A DNA stretch of 64,000 bases from Flammeovirga aprica JL-4 (GCF_012844305.1 NZ_JABANE010000027.1:1-64000); one strand, 5' to 3'; positions 44,091-52,467 are shown, counted from the stretch's first letter. The notes: generated by a model from the letters alone, not told the origin. Translations and numbers: made by a program.

Positions 44091-45077
44091 ATGGAAAAAA
44101 TTTCCACACCACTAACTGAAATGTTGGGTATTGATTACCCGATGATTATGGCTCCTATGTTTTTAGTTTCTAATGCTGAAATGCTGATTGCCGCTGCACA
44201 AAGCGGTATTACAGGGACCGTTCCAGCCTTAAACTACAGAACTGACAAAGATTTTAGAGCAGCTATCCACGAGATCAGAACTGCAATTGGCGATAAACCT
44301 TTTGGGGTAAATTTAATTGCCAATAAATCCAATGTCCGCTTACAAGAACAATTAAATACCTGTGTGGAACTGGGCGTAGATTTTATCATTACTTCTTTGG
44401 GTTCTCCACGCAAAATCATAGAGAAATGTAAACCTGCAGGCATCAGAGTTTTCTGTGATGTAGTAGATACCAAGTACGCATTGAAGGTACAGGAATTAGG
44501 TGCAGATGCCGTGATTGCAGTAAATAAAGAAGCTGGGGGACATGCAGGGCCAACATCTGCCAGTGAATTAGTACCTGCTTTGGTAAAAGCTTGTGATATA
44601 CCTGTGATTTCAGCCGGAGGTGTTGGCAACGGAGTGCAATGGAAAGAAAAGATAGACCTTGGTGCGGTGGGTATTTCTATGGGAAGTCCATTCATCGCTA
44701 CGCATGAGGGTGGTGTCAATGACGCTTACAAACAGGCCTGTGTAGATTATGGCGCTAAAGATATTGTGATGACCACAAAGCTTTCGGGCACGCCATGTAC
44801 GGTGATCAATACTCCTTACATGCAGGAAATCGGTACAAAACAAAACTGGCTGGAATCATTGCTCAACAAAAACAAAAAGCTAAAGAAATTCGCCAAAATG
44901 CTTACTTTCTATAAGGGTATGAAAATGCTTGAGAAGTCGGCTTTCGGTGCCACTTATAAAACGGTGTGGTGTGCAGGCCCATCCATCGAATACGTAAAAT
45001 CCATCCGTTCTGTAAAAGAAGTGGTGGAAAGTATGGTGGAAGAGTATACTTCTACAACAAATGTGGTGGAAAGGTAA
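44091..45077 (+). CDS. Nitronate monooxygenase / 2-nitropropane dioxygenase family FMN enzyme
   Basis: A 328-residue TIM-barrel flavoenzyme. It starts with the usual pattern of this family, LGIDYPMIMAPMFLVSNAEM; the FMN phosphate site and catalytic region are seen in NKEAGGHAGPTSA, PVISAGGVGNG and GAVGISMGSPFIAT. Members oxidise alkyl nitronates or act as NAD(P)H-quinone reductases; the exact substrate is open. The protein is soluble. It is separated from its neighbours by terminators on both sides, so it is a single-gene unit with no link to glycan use. Confidence 0.88.
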   Translation: MEKISTPLTEMLGIDYPMIMAPMFLVSNAEMLIAAAQSGITGTVPALNYRTDKDFRAAIHEIRTAIGDKPFGVNLIANKSNVRLQEQLNTCVELGVDFIITSLGSPRKIIEKCKPAGIRVFCDVVDTKYALKVQELGADAVIAVNKEAGGHAGPTSASELVPALVKACDIPVISAGGVGNGVQWKEKIDLGAVGISMGSPFIATHEGGVNDAYKQACVDYGAKDIVMTTKLSGTPCTVINTPYMQEIGTKQNWLESLLNKNKKLKKFAKMLTFYKGMKMLEKSAFGATYKTVWCAGPSIEYVKSIRSVKEVVESMVEEYTSTTNVVER

Positions 45078-45162
45078 ATTATAGCATGTTTGAGACCGCT
45101 CTTTTTAAAGAGGTTGATCAGGTAAATTGTTATACAGGCAAGGAAAATATAGCATAAAAAAG

Positions 45163-45199
45163 AAAGGCTTAAAAGTATCACACATACAGTTAAGCCTTT
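45163..45199. terminator. Bidirectional terminator between convergent genes
   Basis: AAAGGCTTAA / TTAAGCCTTT perfect 10-bp stem, with A residues before and T residues after, so it can serve both strands. Confidence 0.8.
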
Positions 45200-45457
45200 T
45201 TATTTCAATATTTTTTTCCAGTCGATAGAAGGGCAATACTGTGAAATTTTATCGATCTCGTAAATCGACTCTATTTCATTTTCTATATTGTTACCGTTCT
45301 TATAATTGACCTGTATGTAGGCACCATCGTAATTATAAAGTTCAAATTTTTTACCTGTCTTGTACATTGAGGTAAGGAAGTCTGAAAAGTATTGCACGAT
45401 CTCTGCTTTCTGGATCAAGCTCAGTTTGTTGAAGGTAATATGTTGAAGGCGTACCAT
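45200..45457 (-). CDS. Hypothetical protein, 85 residues
   Basis: A small soluble protein with many charged and aromatic residues (MYKTGKKFELYNYDGAYIQ, WKKILK at the end). It has no signal peptide, membrane segment or motif that I recognise. The frame ends exactly at a bidirectional terminator, and the base composition is like that of its neighbours, which supports it being a real gene. It is divergent from the P-loop kinase gene. Confidence 0.55.
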   Translation of the reverse strand: MVRLQHITFNKLSLIQKAEIVQYFSDFLTSMYKTGKKFELYNYDGAYIQVNYKNGNNIENEIESIYEIDKISQYCPSIDWKKILK

Positions 45458-45556
45458 TAGTTTTTTTGGAAGTAATAATTAAAAATCTACTTTCTATAAA
45501 GTTAGTGCTTATCTTTAAAAGTTGAATATAAAACGCTTATTTATTTTTATTAACAA

Positions 45557-45940
45557 ATGAAGAAATTGATATTACTCAGAGGTTTACCCGGTGCAGGAAA
45601 GACAACCGTTGCACAAGCAATGGGAGGCTCAATTGAAGCGGATGACTTTATGGTCAATGAAAAAGGTGAATATCAATTTGATCCTAAAAACCTACCTTTT
45701 GCCCATAAGCAGTGCGAGGAAATGGTAAAACTCTGTATGTCTAAAAATCAGGAATTGATAGTGGTTTCCAACACATTTACTACGGAAGACGAAATGAGAA
45801 ATTACTTTATCCTAGCGGAAAAATACGGTTATCAAGTGTCTACCTTGGTTGTAGAAAACAGGCATGGAAGCCAGTCTATTCATAATGTACCGGATAGTAA
45901 TATTAGAAGAATGATGGAGCGGTTTGAGATAATATTGTAA
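45557..45940 (+). CDS. Small P-loop kinase-like ATPase (AAA_33 / polynucleotide-kinase type)
   Basis: A 127-residue P-loop NTPase. The Walker A motif GLPGAGKTT is at residues 9-17; the Walker B-like strand is ELIVVSNTF and an Asp pair in IEADDFM follows beta-2, as in zeta-toxin, polynucleotide kinase and N4BP2-like kinases. It is shorter than most members and lacks a clear lid Arg cluster except RHGSQSIHNVP and NIRRMMERF near the end. It probably phosphorylates a small molecule or nucleic-acid end. There is no toxin-antitoxin partner beside it. Confidence 0.75.
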   Translation: MKKLILLRGLPGAGKTTVAQAMGGSIEADDFMVNEKGEYQFDPKNLPFAHKQCEEMVKLCMSKNQELIVVSNTFTTEDEMRNYFILAEKYGYQVSTLVVENRHGSQSIHNVPDSNIRRMMERFEIIL

Positions 45941-45964
45941 ACTAAATTATCGTCGACTTTCAAA

Positions 45965-46099
45965 CGACACTTCTACAAACTTTCGATGATCTACTTTCAA
46001 GCTTCCTTCTTCATTTTTCCATTATTGAAAAGCAAAGCAAAAAATCTAGGCTTAGAAGTCAAAAGCTAAATTCCATTCCTTTCGCCTAAATGATTTTAA
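45965..46099 (-). repeat. Dispersed structured repeat, family A copy 3 (inverted, 5' part missing)
   Basis: Reading the minus strand gives AAAATCATTTAGGCGAAAGG, then AATTTAGCTTTTGACTTC, then the hairpin CTTTGCTTTTC / GAAAAATGAAG, matching the last two thirds of copies at 1811 and 15778. The left half with the GTTTGAGC loop is absent. Confidence 0.65.
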
Positions 46100-46259
46100 A
46101 CCTAAATACCATCAATATTCGAAAACTTAGTAAGCCAAGTATAAAATACACTCGGCTTACATCATTTACATCGGTTTTAATCCTGACTAAGTTGATGTCT
46201 GAAGTAAGACATCTTTCTTCTCTTTTAAATATTATTGTATTTTGAATGAAGTAGTTTGT

Positions 46260-46285
46260 GAGGACGTCGCATTGCAACGTCCCAA
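46260..46285. repeat. Short imperfect palindrome around GCATTGC
   Basis: GGACGTCGCATTGCAACGTCC pairs except at one position (key core GCATTGC). It resembles the palindrome cores ATGCAT and CAATGC of family C at 7754 and 52107 and is probably a related remnant. Confidence 0.4.
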
Positions 46286-46318
46286 CAGCCATAATAAAGG
46301 TTCTTCATTCTTTATTTT

Positions 46319-47848
46319 TTACTTAGAATTCAGCTGGTTCAAGATGGCAGCCGCTCCAATACCCGTTCCTTTTTGTCTAGAAGGGAAGGCTTTCATACTT
46401 TCAGCAAAAGCTTTTAGTGGAGGTGCAATTGTTGGCAGCACCCATGTTTTTTCTTTCATCCAAAGGAAATGACCAGGTGTGTCAATTGATCTTTCATATG
46501 GATCTAATTTCAAGTTAACGATCATACCTCCTGGTAGTTTTTCAGAATCTTTCAGCCATTCATCTTTCACTGCCAGATAGATTTTCCAGTGGTCTACACG
46601 GATGGCTTGAAGTTCATTTTCGGCATAGAAGAAAAACTCTCTCCTTTTCGATTTTCCATTTTGAAGAAGTATATCCGTTTGATTATAACCATCGATATGT
46701 ACTTTATAATCATTGCCATTGACTTTCTTACCTTCTAATAATTCTTCTTTCACATCTTCCTCACCAATCATTGCCATTAAAGTAGGCAACCAGTCTTCAG
46801 CAGTAAACAGCTCACCGCTATAGGTCCCAGCAGGAATATTCTTAGGCCATTTAACCAGCATTGGCACTCTAAAACCACCATCCCAAGTAGTTCCTTTTTC
46901 ACCTCTAAAAGAAGCTGTACCGCCACTTGGCCAATGGGCTAGGTTAACGCCATTGTCAGAAGTAAACATTACAATGGTATTGTCAGTCTCCCCAATTTCA
47001 TCCAATGTTTTCAATAGTTCGCCTACTAAGTAATCAAGGTGTAAAAGGCCGTCGGCATAAGTACTATGTCCACTTTTTCCTTTCCATTTCTCACTTACAT
47101 AAATCTCCTGATGCATTCTTGATGGATTGAAGAATAGGAAAAACTCCTCGTCTGCTTTTTTCTTTTCTTTCAACCATTTTTGAGAGTATTCCAATACCTC
47201 ATCATCAAAAGTTTCTTGTCTGAGTTTACCCAATTCTCCTCTGTCTTCTATTACTTGTTTACCTACTTTTCCCCAGCGAGGATCTACCGTTGTATCATCC
47301 TTTAAAGTTACTTTACTGTAAATGACATTACGTGGTCTCCCCACAAAGTTAGGGTCATCTGGGAATTCAGGTTGTTCTGGCATATCCATCATATTTAAAT
47401 GATATAAGAAACCATAAAACTCATCAAACCCGTGTACCGTTGGTAAATGTTCATTTCGGTCACCAACATGACTTTTTCCAAAGTGTGCTGTTGCATAACC
47501 TTGATCTTGTAATAATTCTGCAATAGTTACATCCTTCTCACTGAGTCCTAATTTTGCTCCAGGCTGTCCTACAGAGGTCAAACCGGTTCTAATAGGGTAT
47601 TGACCTGTAAGGAAGGAAGATCTTCCGGCAGTACAACTCTGTTGCGCATAATAATCAGTAAGCATCATTCCATCGTTACCAATCTGATCAATATTAGGGG
47701 TGTTTACCGCACCCAATCCTCTATGATAAATAGACAAATCCTGTGGAGCCACATCGTCTGTCATAATCATGATAATGTTTGGTCTTTTGTCTGCATAAGT
47801 CATTTCACTTAAAGCGAAAAGAAAGACAAGAAATAGATATTTTCTCAT
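46319..47848 (-). CDS. Secreted formylglycine-dependent sulfatase (family S1)
   Basis: A 509-residue exported sulfatase. I start at MRKYLFLVFLFALSEMTYA, a good signal peptide; the frame is open nine codons upstream. The sulfatase signature is CTAGRSSFLTG with Cys72 as the residue to be converted to formylglycine. Metal ligands are Asp pair in MIMTDD near the N-terminus and DNG in FTSDNGVNLAHW. Other family marks are GYATAHFGKSHVGD and GGFRVPMLVKWPKNIP. It should remove sulfate from a glycan or aryl ester in the periplasm or outside. Marine xylan-rich and algal polysaccharides are often sulfated, but no susCD pair stands next to it, so the substrate is open. An anaerobic or oxygen-dependent activase would be encoded elsewhere. 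Confidence 0.92.
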   Translation of the reverse strand: MRKYLFLVFLFALSEMTYADKRPNIIMIMTDDVAPQDLSIYHRGLGAVNTPNIDQIGNDGMMLTDYYAQQSCTAGRSSFLTGQYPIRTGLTSVGQPGAKLGLSEKDVTIAELLQDQGYATAHFGKSHVGDRNEHLPTVHGFDEFYGFLYHLNMMDMPEQPEFPDDPNFVGRPRNVIYSKVTLKDDTTVDPRWGKVGKQVIEDRGELGKLRQETFDDEVLEYSQKWLKEKKKADEEFFLFFNPSRMHQEIYVSEKWKGKSGHSTYADGLLHLDYLVGELLKTLDEIGETDNTIVMFTSDNGVNLAHWPSGGTASFRGEKGTTWDGGFRVPMLVKWPKNIPAGTYSGELFTAEDWLPTLMAMIGEEDVKEELLEGKKVNGNDYKVHIDGYNQTDILLQNGKSKRREFFFYAENELQAIRVDHWKIYLAVKDEWLKDSEKLPGGMIVNLKLDPYERSIDTPGHFLWMKEKTWVLPTIAPPLKAFAESMKAFPSRQKGTGIGAAAILNQLNSK

Positions 47849-47960
47849 AATTTTTTCTGATTGATTGTGATACAAAACTATAAATTGAGACGCTCAAAAA
47901 TGAGAGGGAAAGCATGAGTTTAAAAAACTACGTGAATCACACAGTTTTATCCTTAGTTAT

Positions 47961-47995
47961 AAAAAAAGCCCTCTCTACAAGGGTAGGGAGGGCTT
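47961..47995 (-). terminator. Intrinsic terminator of the candidate small RNA
   Basis: On the minus strand AAGCCCTC-c-CTAC / GTAG-a-GAGGGCTT forms a 13-bp stem with one G-T pair, followed by seven T residues. Confidence 0.8.
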
Positions 47996-48163
47996 AAAAC
48001 CAATTAAAATAAATCATACGATAAGGTGCTGAGTGGTGATGGGAGAAATGAGTAATACCCACTCAGACCAAATCCTTTTATAAGTTTAGCATCTTGAAGA
48101 TTTCGCTTACTAAAACCATTAAGTTACTGTTTTCAATTACTGCTTTTTCCTTATTTAATAACA
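47961..48163 (-). ncRNA. Candidate small RNA (about 200 nt) or very short peptide gene
   Basis: A promoter at 48167-48238 and a strong terminator at 47961-47995 enclose about 200 bases without a normal gene. Inside is a second stem CTGAGTGG / CCACTCAG (about 48023-48065). The only short frame with a sensible start is 48078-48119, encoding MVLVSEIFKMLNL (13 residues). So the transcript is either a structured regulatory RNA or a message for a tiny peptide. The promoter shares three sequence blocks at identical spacing with that of the small lipoprotein gene next door, so both should answer to the same signal. This is a prediction from sequence only. Confidence 0.5.
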
Positions 48164-48166
48164 ACA

Positions 48167-48238
48167 CAAAGGTAGGAGTGTGGTAGGAGAGATAGGTCTG
48201 TAATTTCGGTATAAATGATTTTTACGTGTTTCCCTTAG
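48167..48238 (-). promoter_or_regulatory. Promoter A: TACCTTTG box with two upstream conserved blocks
   Basis: On the minus strand: CTAAGGGAAACACG (48225-48238, part of a 23-base block from 48216), TACAGACCTAT (48192-48202) and TACCTTTG (48167-48174). The same three blocks with the same 50- and 17-base gaps to the -7 box occur at 48612-48683. The middle block takes the place of the usual -33 TTG. Confidence 0.65.
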
Positions 48239-48319
48239 TTTTTATCAACTGCTAAATAAATTGAATGTAAAAACCTGGTTAACAGTGTTGTGGTGAAGAG
48301 AGACGAAAGTTGATAGCAC

Positions 48320-48356
48320 ACAAAAAAGCCTTCACTACAAAATGTAATGAAGGCTT
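48320..48356 (-). terminator. Terminator of the 48-residue lipoprotein gene
   Basis: On the minus strand AAGCCTTCA-TTACA / TGTAG-TGAAGGCTT, then six T residues; about 70 bases after the stop codon. Confidence 0.8.
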
Positions 48357-48422
48357 CAGTTACTTTCTATCCCTTAAGAACCAAGACAAAATGTCCACAT
48401 TTTTTGTCCTAGTACTTACAAT

Positions 48423-48569
48423 TTACTTTGAAAATGGAGTGGGAGTAGGATCAACAATTGGATGTTCCGGTGTAATTGGTCCTAACTCTTCATCTTGACT
48501 GCTGCAAGATGTCATGGCAGTTGTACCTAGCAATGAGATCACTAAAACGAATAATTTAAATTTTTTCAT
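48423..48569 (-). CDS. Small lipoprotein, 48 residues
   Basis: The frame reads MKKFKLFVLVISLLGTTAMT followed by SCSSQDEELGP and a Pro-rich end (HPIVDPTPTPFSK). The first 20 residues are a lipoprotein signal with lipobox AMTSC, giving a mature peptide of about 27 residues. It has its own promoter (TACCTTTG 43 bases upstream), its own terminator, and lies just downstream of the NarL-type response regulator in the same direction. The very short acidic and Pro-rich mature part suggests a periplasmic or surface signal, spacer or decoy and not an enzyme. I know no family for it. The start codon is supported by the AT-rich leader and the signal peptide beginning there. Confidence 0.7.
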   Translation of the reverse strand: MKKFKLFVLVISLLGTTAMTSCSSQDEELGPITPEHPIVDPTPTPFSK

Positions 48570-48611
48570 GTTTGTACTATTTGTAATATTTAAAACCGAT
48601 TTTTCATATTA

Positions 48612-48683
48612 CAAAGGTAGAGTACAGTGCTGAGGCATAGGTCTGTATAAACCGGAGTTTTGATTTTTGCGTGTTTCCCTTAG
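48612..48683 (-). promoter_or_regulatory. Promoter B of the small lipoprotein gene, twin of promoter A
   Basis: On the minus strand: CTAAGGGAAACACG (48670-48683, in a 23-base block from 48661 with one mismatch to promoter A), TACAGACCTAT (48637-48647) and TACCTTTG (48612-48619). The upstream block begins 13 bases after the response regulator stop codon. Confidence 0.65.
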
Positions 48684-48696
48684 AATTAAAATTGAT

Positions 48697-49353
48697 TTAT
48701 AAATCATCAAAAAGCTTTCTCTCAATGGCAAACAAAACAAGACCAGCTACGTTCTTCACACCTGTTTTCTCCAAAAGATTTCTCTTATGTGTTTCCACGG
48801 TTCTAGTTGAAATAAACAGCTCATCAGCAATTTCCTGATTAGAATATTCCTTACAGATCAAGTGCAGTATTTCTTTTTCTCTTCCTGTCAATGGAATTTC
48901 TGATGACACTCTTTTTTTAGAAGAAGGAACACTAGATAGCCCTTCCATAATGATGTTAGTGACTTCAGATGAATAAAAAGATTTCCCTTGTGCAACGGTT
49001 TTGATGGCATTTCTCAAATCATCCTGCGTACAATCTTTCAACACATAACCCTTCGCACCTGCACTCAGCATTTTCTTGATGTTGTAATTTTCGTTCATCA
49101 TAGTCAGGGCAAGTATCTGCACTTCAGGATATTCTTTTGTGATAGCTTTCGATAATTCAATGCCGTCCATTTCAGGCATCATAATGTCTGTTACCACTAC
49201 ATTGACCTCGTTTTCTTTCAGAAGTTCCAATGCCTCCTGACCGTTGTTAGCTTCTCCTACAATTAGAAATTGGTCTTGATGTAAGAACGATTTCAACCCC
49301 TCTCTGATCATGATGTGATCATCCACCAATATTAATTTGATAGGTGTATTCAT
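48697..49353 (-). CDS. NarL/FixJ-type response regulator
   Basis: A 218-residue regulator. I start at MNTPIKLILVDDH, one base after the stop of the kinase gene; longer versions would run into the kinase. The receiver domain (about 5-120) has the acidic pair DD at 11-12, phosphoacceptor Asp56 in VVTDIMMPEMDG and Lys in GYVLKDCTQDD. The LuxR-type helix-turn-helix is at about 150-215 (LTGREKEILHLICKEYSNQEI, ISTRTVETHKRNLLEKTGV). It forms a two-gene operon with the kinase. The twin promoters just downstream are plausible targets, and their direct-repeat-free 23-base block could be its site; this is inference from position. Confidence 0.92.
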   Translation of the reverse strand: MNTPIKLILVDDHIMIREGLKSFLHQDQFLIVGEANNGQEALELLKENEVNVVVTDIMMPEMDGIELSKAITKEYPEVQILALTMMNENYNIKKMLSAGAKGYVLKDCTQDDLRNAIKTVAQGKSFYSSEVTNIIMEGLSSVPSSKKRVSSEIPLTGREKEILHLICKEYSNQEIADELFISTRTVETHKRNLLEKTGVKNVAGLVLFAIERKLFDDL

Positions 49354-49354
49354 A

Positions 49355-51037
49355 TTATATTCCAAGTTCAAAAATAATTTCTGTTCCTTTCGTTTTTTGT
49401 GAAGAAATCTGGAAATAGGCCCCCACAGCATTGGCCCTTGTTTTCATACTATTGAGCCCAAAAGAATCTACTTTTGTATTCAAATCAAACCCCACTCCAT
49501 CATCTTCAATTGTCAATACAATCATATCCGGATGCTTCAACAACTGTATGGTACATTGAGAAGCTTCTGCATGTTTGATCATATTATTAATACTTTCCTG
49601 TACAATTCTATACAACGTCATCTCCACAGAAAGTTTCACTCTTTCCTCCCCTAAATTTTCATAAAAATGAATTTCCGTAGAGGTGGTGCCCTGCAAAGCA
49701 GAAATCAATGCTTGAATTGCCGATACCAAACCATTGGCACTAACTACTTTTGGCATTAAGTTGTGAGCCAACGTTCTGCTCTCTTGAATAGCTTTTTTGA
49801 GATAACTATAAGCAATATTAAAATGCTTTTTCTCCTCCTCATTTGTAATCACCGTTTCTGCTCTTACTTTTTCAAGGTTGAGAATGGCCGTTGACATGGT
49901 TTGTTGCAGATTGTCGTGAATCTCACGAGCGATACGACTCCTTTCTTTATCTTCCGTTTCGAGAATAGCATCCACTATTTTTTCATCCTGATGAAGTTGT
50001 TCAGTGATATCATTAAAAGTACCGACAATGCGTGCGAGTTCCCCTTGCTGATACACGGGAGCACCGTGACATCTGTACCATCTCAGTGTTTTATCTTTTG
50101 TATAAAAACGGGCATCAAAATAGATTTTATCCCTTGTAGCTTTATGATGTTCAATCTGTTTTTGTAAAATCTCCAGATCATCTTTGTGTATATGTTCTCT
50201 CAGAAAATCCAGCGTTGGAATGATCTCTTCATAAGGATAATCAAACAAACAACAGCCTTTAGGGAACCAATTGATGGTTTTATTTTTTGTGTCAAAATCC
50301 CATATCAAAAGACCAGTTCCTTCTACAGCCAATGTAAAACGCTCATCACTTTTTTCAAGTTCCTGTTTGACCTTTTTGAGATCCTCAACACTTTCCTTGA
50401 AACGAAAATCAATCACTTCTTGACGTTGTAATCTCTTTCGGATCAGATAAAATGAAATACATGAAAAGACGAGTATGAATAACAAAAATGTAAGGGAAGA
50501 ATAAAAGTATTGGAAGCCTTCTGCTCTGTTTAATTCCCACACGCTTTGGGTTTTTTGAATCATATCACTTTCAAACTGATCCAGCTCAACATGGATTGTT
50601 TTGATGAGTTGTTCATAACTTTCCTGATAGAAATAATGAAGTGCAGCATCTTGGTTATTTTCTTGATATTGCTGTAAAATATGCTCTTCCTTTTTGACTT
50701 GCTCCTTAAGTAGTTTTAGTGTTTGATTGATTTTATTTTGTTCTTCCTGTTCAAGCTCCAAATTATCAAGATTGATATGCTGAATACTAGTTTTTAGCGT
50801 GTTATACTCATTGAGATATTTTACGTTTTCACTTGTAATATAGTGTAACAACAACTGATGCATTTCACGGCTGCCGTCTTCCATTTCATTTTTCACTATG
50901 ATACTTTTGTGGCGGCTGATCTGCATTTTACCAAACGCTTTTCTATTGCTCAGTAATGCTAAAAAGAGCATGGAGAGCAATAGAAGTGAAATAATGATCA
51001 CTCCAAAAAGACTGGTAAAAGTGGTTTTGATTTTCAT
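49355..51037 (-). CDS. PAS-containing HisKA_3 sensor histidine kinase
   Basis: A 560-residue membrane kinase. There are two membrane helices (about 9-30 and 175-200) around a periplasmic helical domain rich in Gln and Glu, a sensor type that often reads membrane or envelope state. A coiled stretch (205-232) leads to a PAS domain (about 233-345; LLIWDFDTKNKTINWFPKG, WYRCHGAPVYQ). The HisKA_3 dimerisation domain has phosphoacceptor His374 in REIHDNLQQTM, and the HATPase domain (about 455-560) has NNMIKHA, TIEDDGVGFD and FGLNSMKTRA. It is the partner of the adjacent NarL-type regulator. Its signal is unknown. Confidence 0.92.
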   Translation of the reverse strand: MKIKTTFTSLFGVIIISLLLLSMLFLALLSNRKAFGKMQISRHKSIIVKNEMEDGSREMHQLLLHYITSENVKYLNEYNTLKTSIQHINLDNLELEQEEQNKINQTLKLLKEQVKKEEHILQQYQENNQDAALHYFYQESYEQLIKTIHVELDQFESDMIQKTQSVWELNRAEGFQYFYSSLTFLLFILVFSCISFYLIRKRLQRQEVIDFRFKESVEDLKKVKQELEKSDERFTLAVEGTGLLIWDFDTKNKTINWFPKGCCLFDYPYEEIIPTLDFLREHIHKDDLEILQKQIEHHKATRDKIYFDARFYTKDKTLRWYRCHGAPVYQQGELARIVGTFNDITEQLHQDEKIVDAILETEDKERSRIAREIHDNLQQTMSTAILNLEKVRAETVITNEEEKKHFNIAYSYLKKAIQESRTLAHNLMPKVVSANGLVSAIQALISALQGTTSTEIHFYENLGEERVKLSVEMTLYRIVQESINNMIKHAEASQCTIQLLKHPDMIVLTIEDDGVGFDLNTKVDSFGLNSMKTRANAVGAYFQISSQKTKGTEIIFELGI

Positions 51038-51363
51038 CGTGAAATTCAGCTTAAAATATTCAGAATAGAAAGTTACTATAATTGTGGTGTAATTGATGTT
51101 ACAGTCTTTGTTTTTTTCTTATTCCAAAGTATAAGAAAGGACTTTCCTCCATTTTACCTTTTTGATAATTACGTATTAAGTTAAGATACTTCAATCAACT
51201 CTCCACGTTTATAATTTGTGTATTGACTGATTTTCAATTACCTTAATTTCACAAACATGCACTTCGTAAACAGATACAATGAAGCATAGCTATTTCTATC
51301 TGAAAACTTAGCGCTGATGAAGTACTAAATCAATTTTTTACTAACTATTTAATTCTATAAATA
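51038..51363. other. Intergenic region between divergent kinase and hydrolase genes
   Basis: 326 bases without a gene on either strand. It should hold both promoters, but I found no exact TAnnTTTG box and no palindrome worth reporting. Confidence 0.4.
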
Positions 51364-52003
51364 ATGGATTATAAGCAAACCGCCGTAGTGCTCATTGAGT
51401 TCCAAAATGATTTTGCAACTCCAGGAGGCATATTTCATGATGCAGTGAAAGAAGTAATGCATCAAACTGACATGCTCTCAAAAACAGAAGCGGTCATCAA
51501 AGCGGCAAGAGAAAAAGGGATAGAAATCATCTATGTTCCCATTTCATTCTCCAGCGACTAATAGAGAATTGACCCAAACACCTTACGGCATTTTGAAAGG
51601 GGTGGTGGACAACAATGCTTTCCTAAAAGACCAATGGGGTAGTGAGTTGATTGAATTTATTAAACCACAACCTGAAGACATCATTATTGAAGGAAAAAAA
51701 GGATTGGACACGTTTTGCAGTACCAACCTTGACTTTATCTTAAGAAGCAAAGGGATTCAGAATGTGGTATTAGCAGGTTTCTTAACCAACTGCTGTGTAG
51801 AATCGACAATGCGTACTGCCTATGAAAAAGGGTACAACGTGATCACACTGACCGATTGCTGTGCTGCTACTAGCGTGGAAGAACACGAAAATGCGGTGAA
51901 ACATGATTTCCCAATGTTTAGTCAACCACTTGCAGCGGAAGCATTTATCCATTCTTTAGAAGAAGGAAAAGAGATTGCTTTAGTGGGCAGAGGCTATGAG
52001 TAA
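51364..52003 (+). pseudogene. Isochorismatase-family cysteine hydrolase split by a +1 frameshift
   Basis: The first frame (to 51561) ends IIYVPISFSSD-stop; the second, shifted by one base, continues RELTQTPYGILKGVVDN. Removing one A from GACTAATAGAG at 51558-51568 restores SSDYRELTQ and a single 212-residue protein of normal length. The family Lys is in IIEGKKGLDTF and the catalytic Cys in LTNCCVES. The usual catalytic Asp of the first strand is Glu12 in VVLIEFQNDF. Family members hydrolyse isochorismate, nicotinamide or ureido compounds. Either the gene is recently dead or the extra A is a sequencing error. Confidence 0.8.
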
Positions 52004-52007
52004 TTTT

Positions 52008-52186
52008 GAATGAAGAATGAAGAATGAAGAATGATGGTTCGTGTTGTGGTCATACAAAACGACACCACACCTTCTTAATTTATTAAATTGAAAGGTTACC
52101 TCTGTTGAGACGCAATGCCTTGCTTCTCACGAACCTCCATAAAAAACACCTTAAGAACCATCATTCTTCACTCTTAATTCTTCATT
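52008..52186. repeat. Heptamer tandem repeat, long inverted arms and family C palindrome
   Basis: GAATGAA repeated about four times (52008-52034) leads into TGAAGAATGATGGTTC (52025-52040), whose exact inverse GAACCATCATTCTTCA is at 52155-52170. Between the arms is the imperfect palindrome GAGACGCAATGCCTTGCTTCTC (52107-52128) shortened here to its core GCAATGCCTTGC, with the tail GAACCTCCATAAAAAACACC as at 7754. The following 280 bases to the chitinase gene show nothing else that I can support. Confidence 0.55.
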
Positions 52187-52467
52187 AGAATGGTTTCATA
52201 ACTTTACTTAAGTCAGACTTAACCCCTTTTTTGCAAACCATCTTAGCTCTTAACTTTTAAAAAAAGCAATGTACCCTCCTAACTGACCTCTATACCTCCA
52301 ATTCTCAACTTTTTGTACCCATTCATCATAAAATAAATGAGATTGATGACCTCTTAAATGTACCCCTTTCTAATTTTTTTACTCTTCCAATACCCCCTAG
52401 TTTTAGCTAATCAAAGCTTCAGCAGTAAGAAGCTACTATTTCAACCAACTTATTATTACTACTACAC

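Noticed and set aside
43901..44119. Open frame of 72 codons overlapping the start of the nitronate monooxygenase gene
   Set aside because: It begins inside the GH5 terminator and crosses the promoter and start of the next gene; it is Phe-rich without protein character.
46086..46292. Open frame on the minus strand between the P-loop kinase and sulfatase genes
   Set aside because: It overlaps the end of a family A repeat and a palindrome remnant and has no recognisable features.
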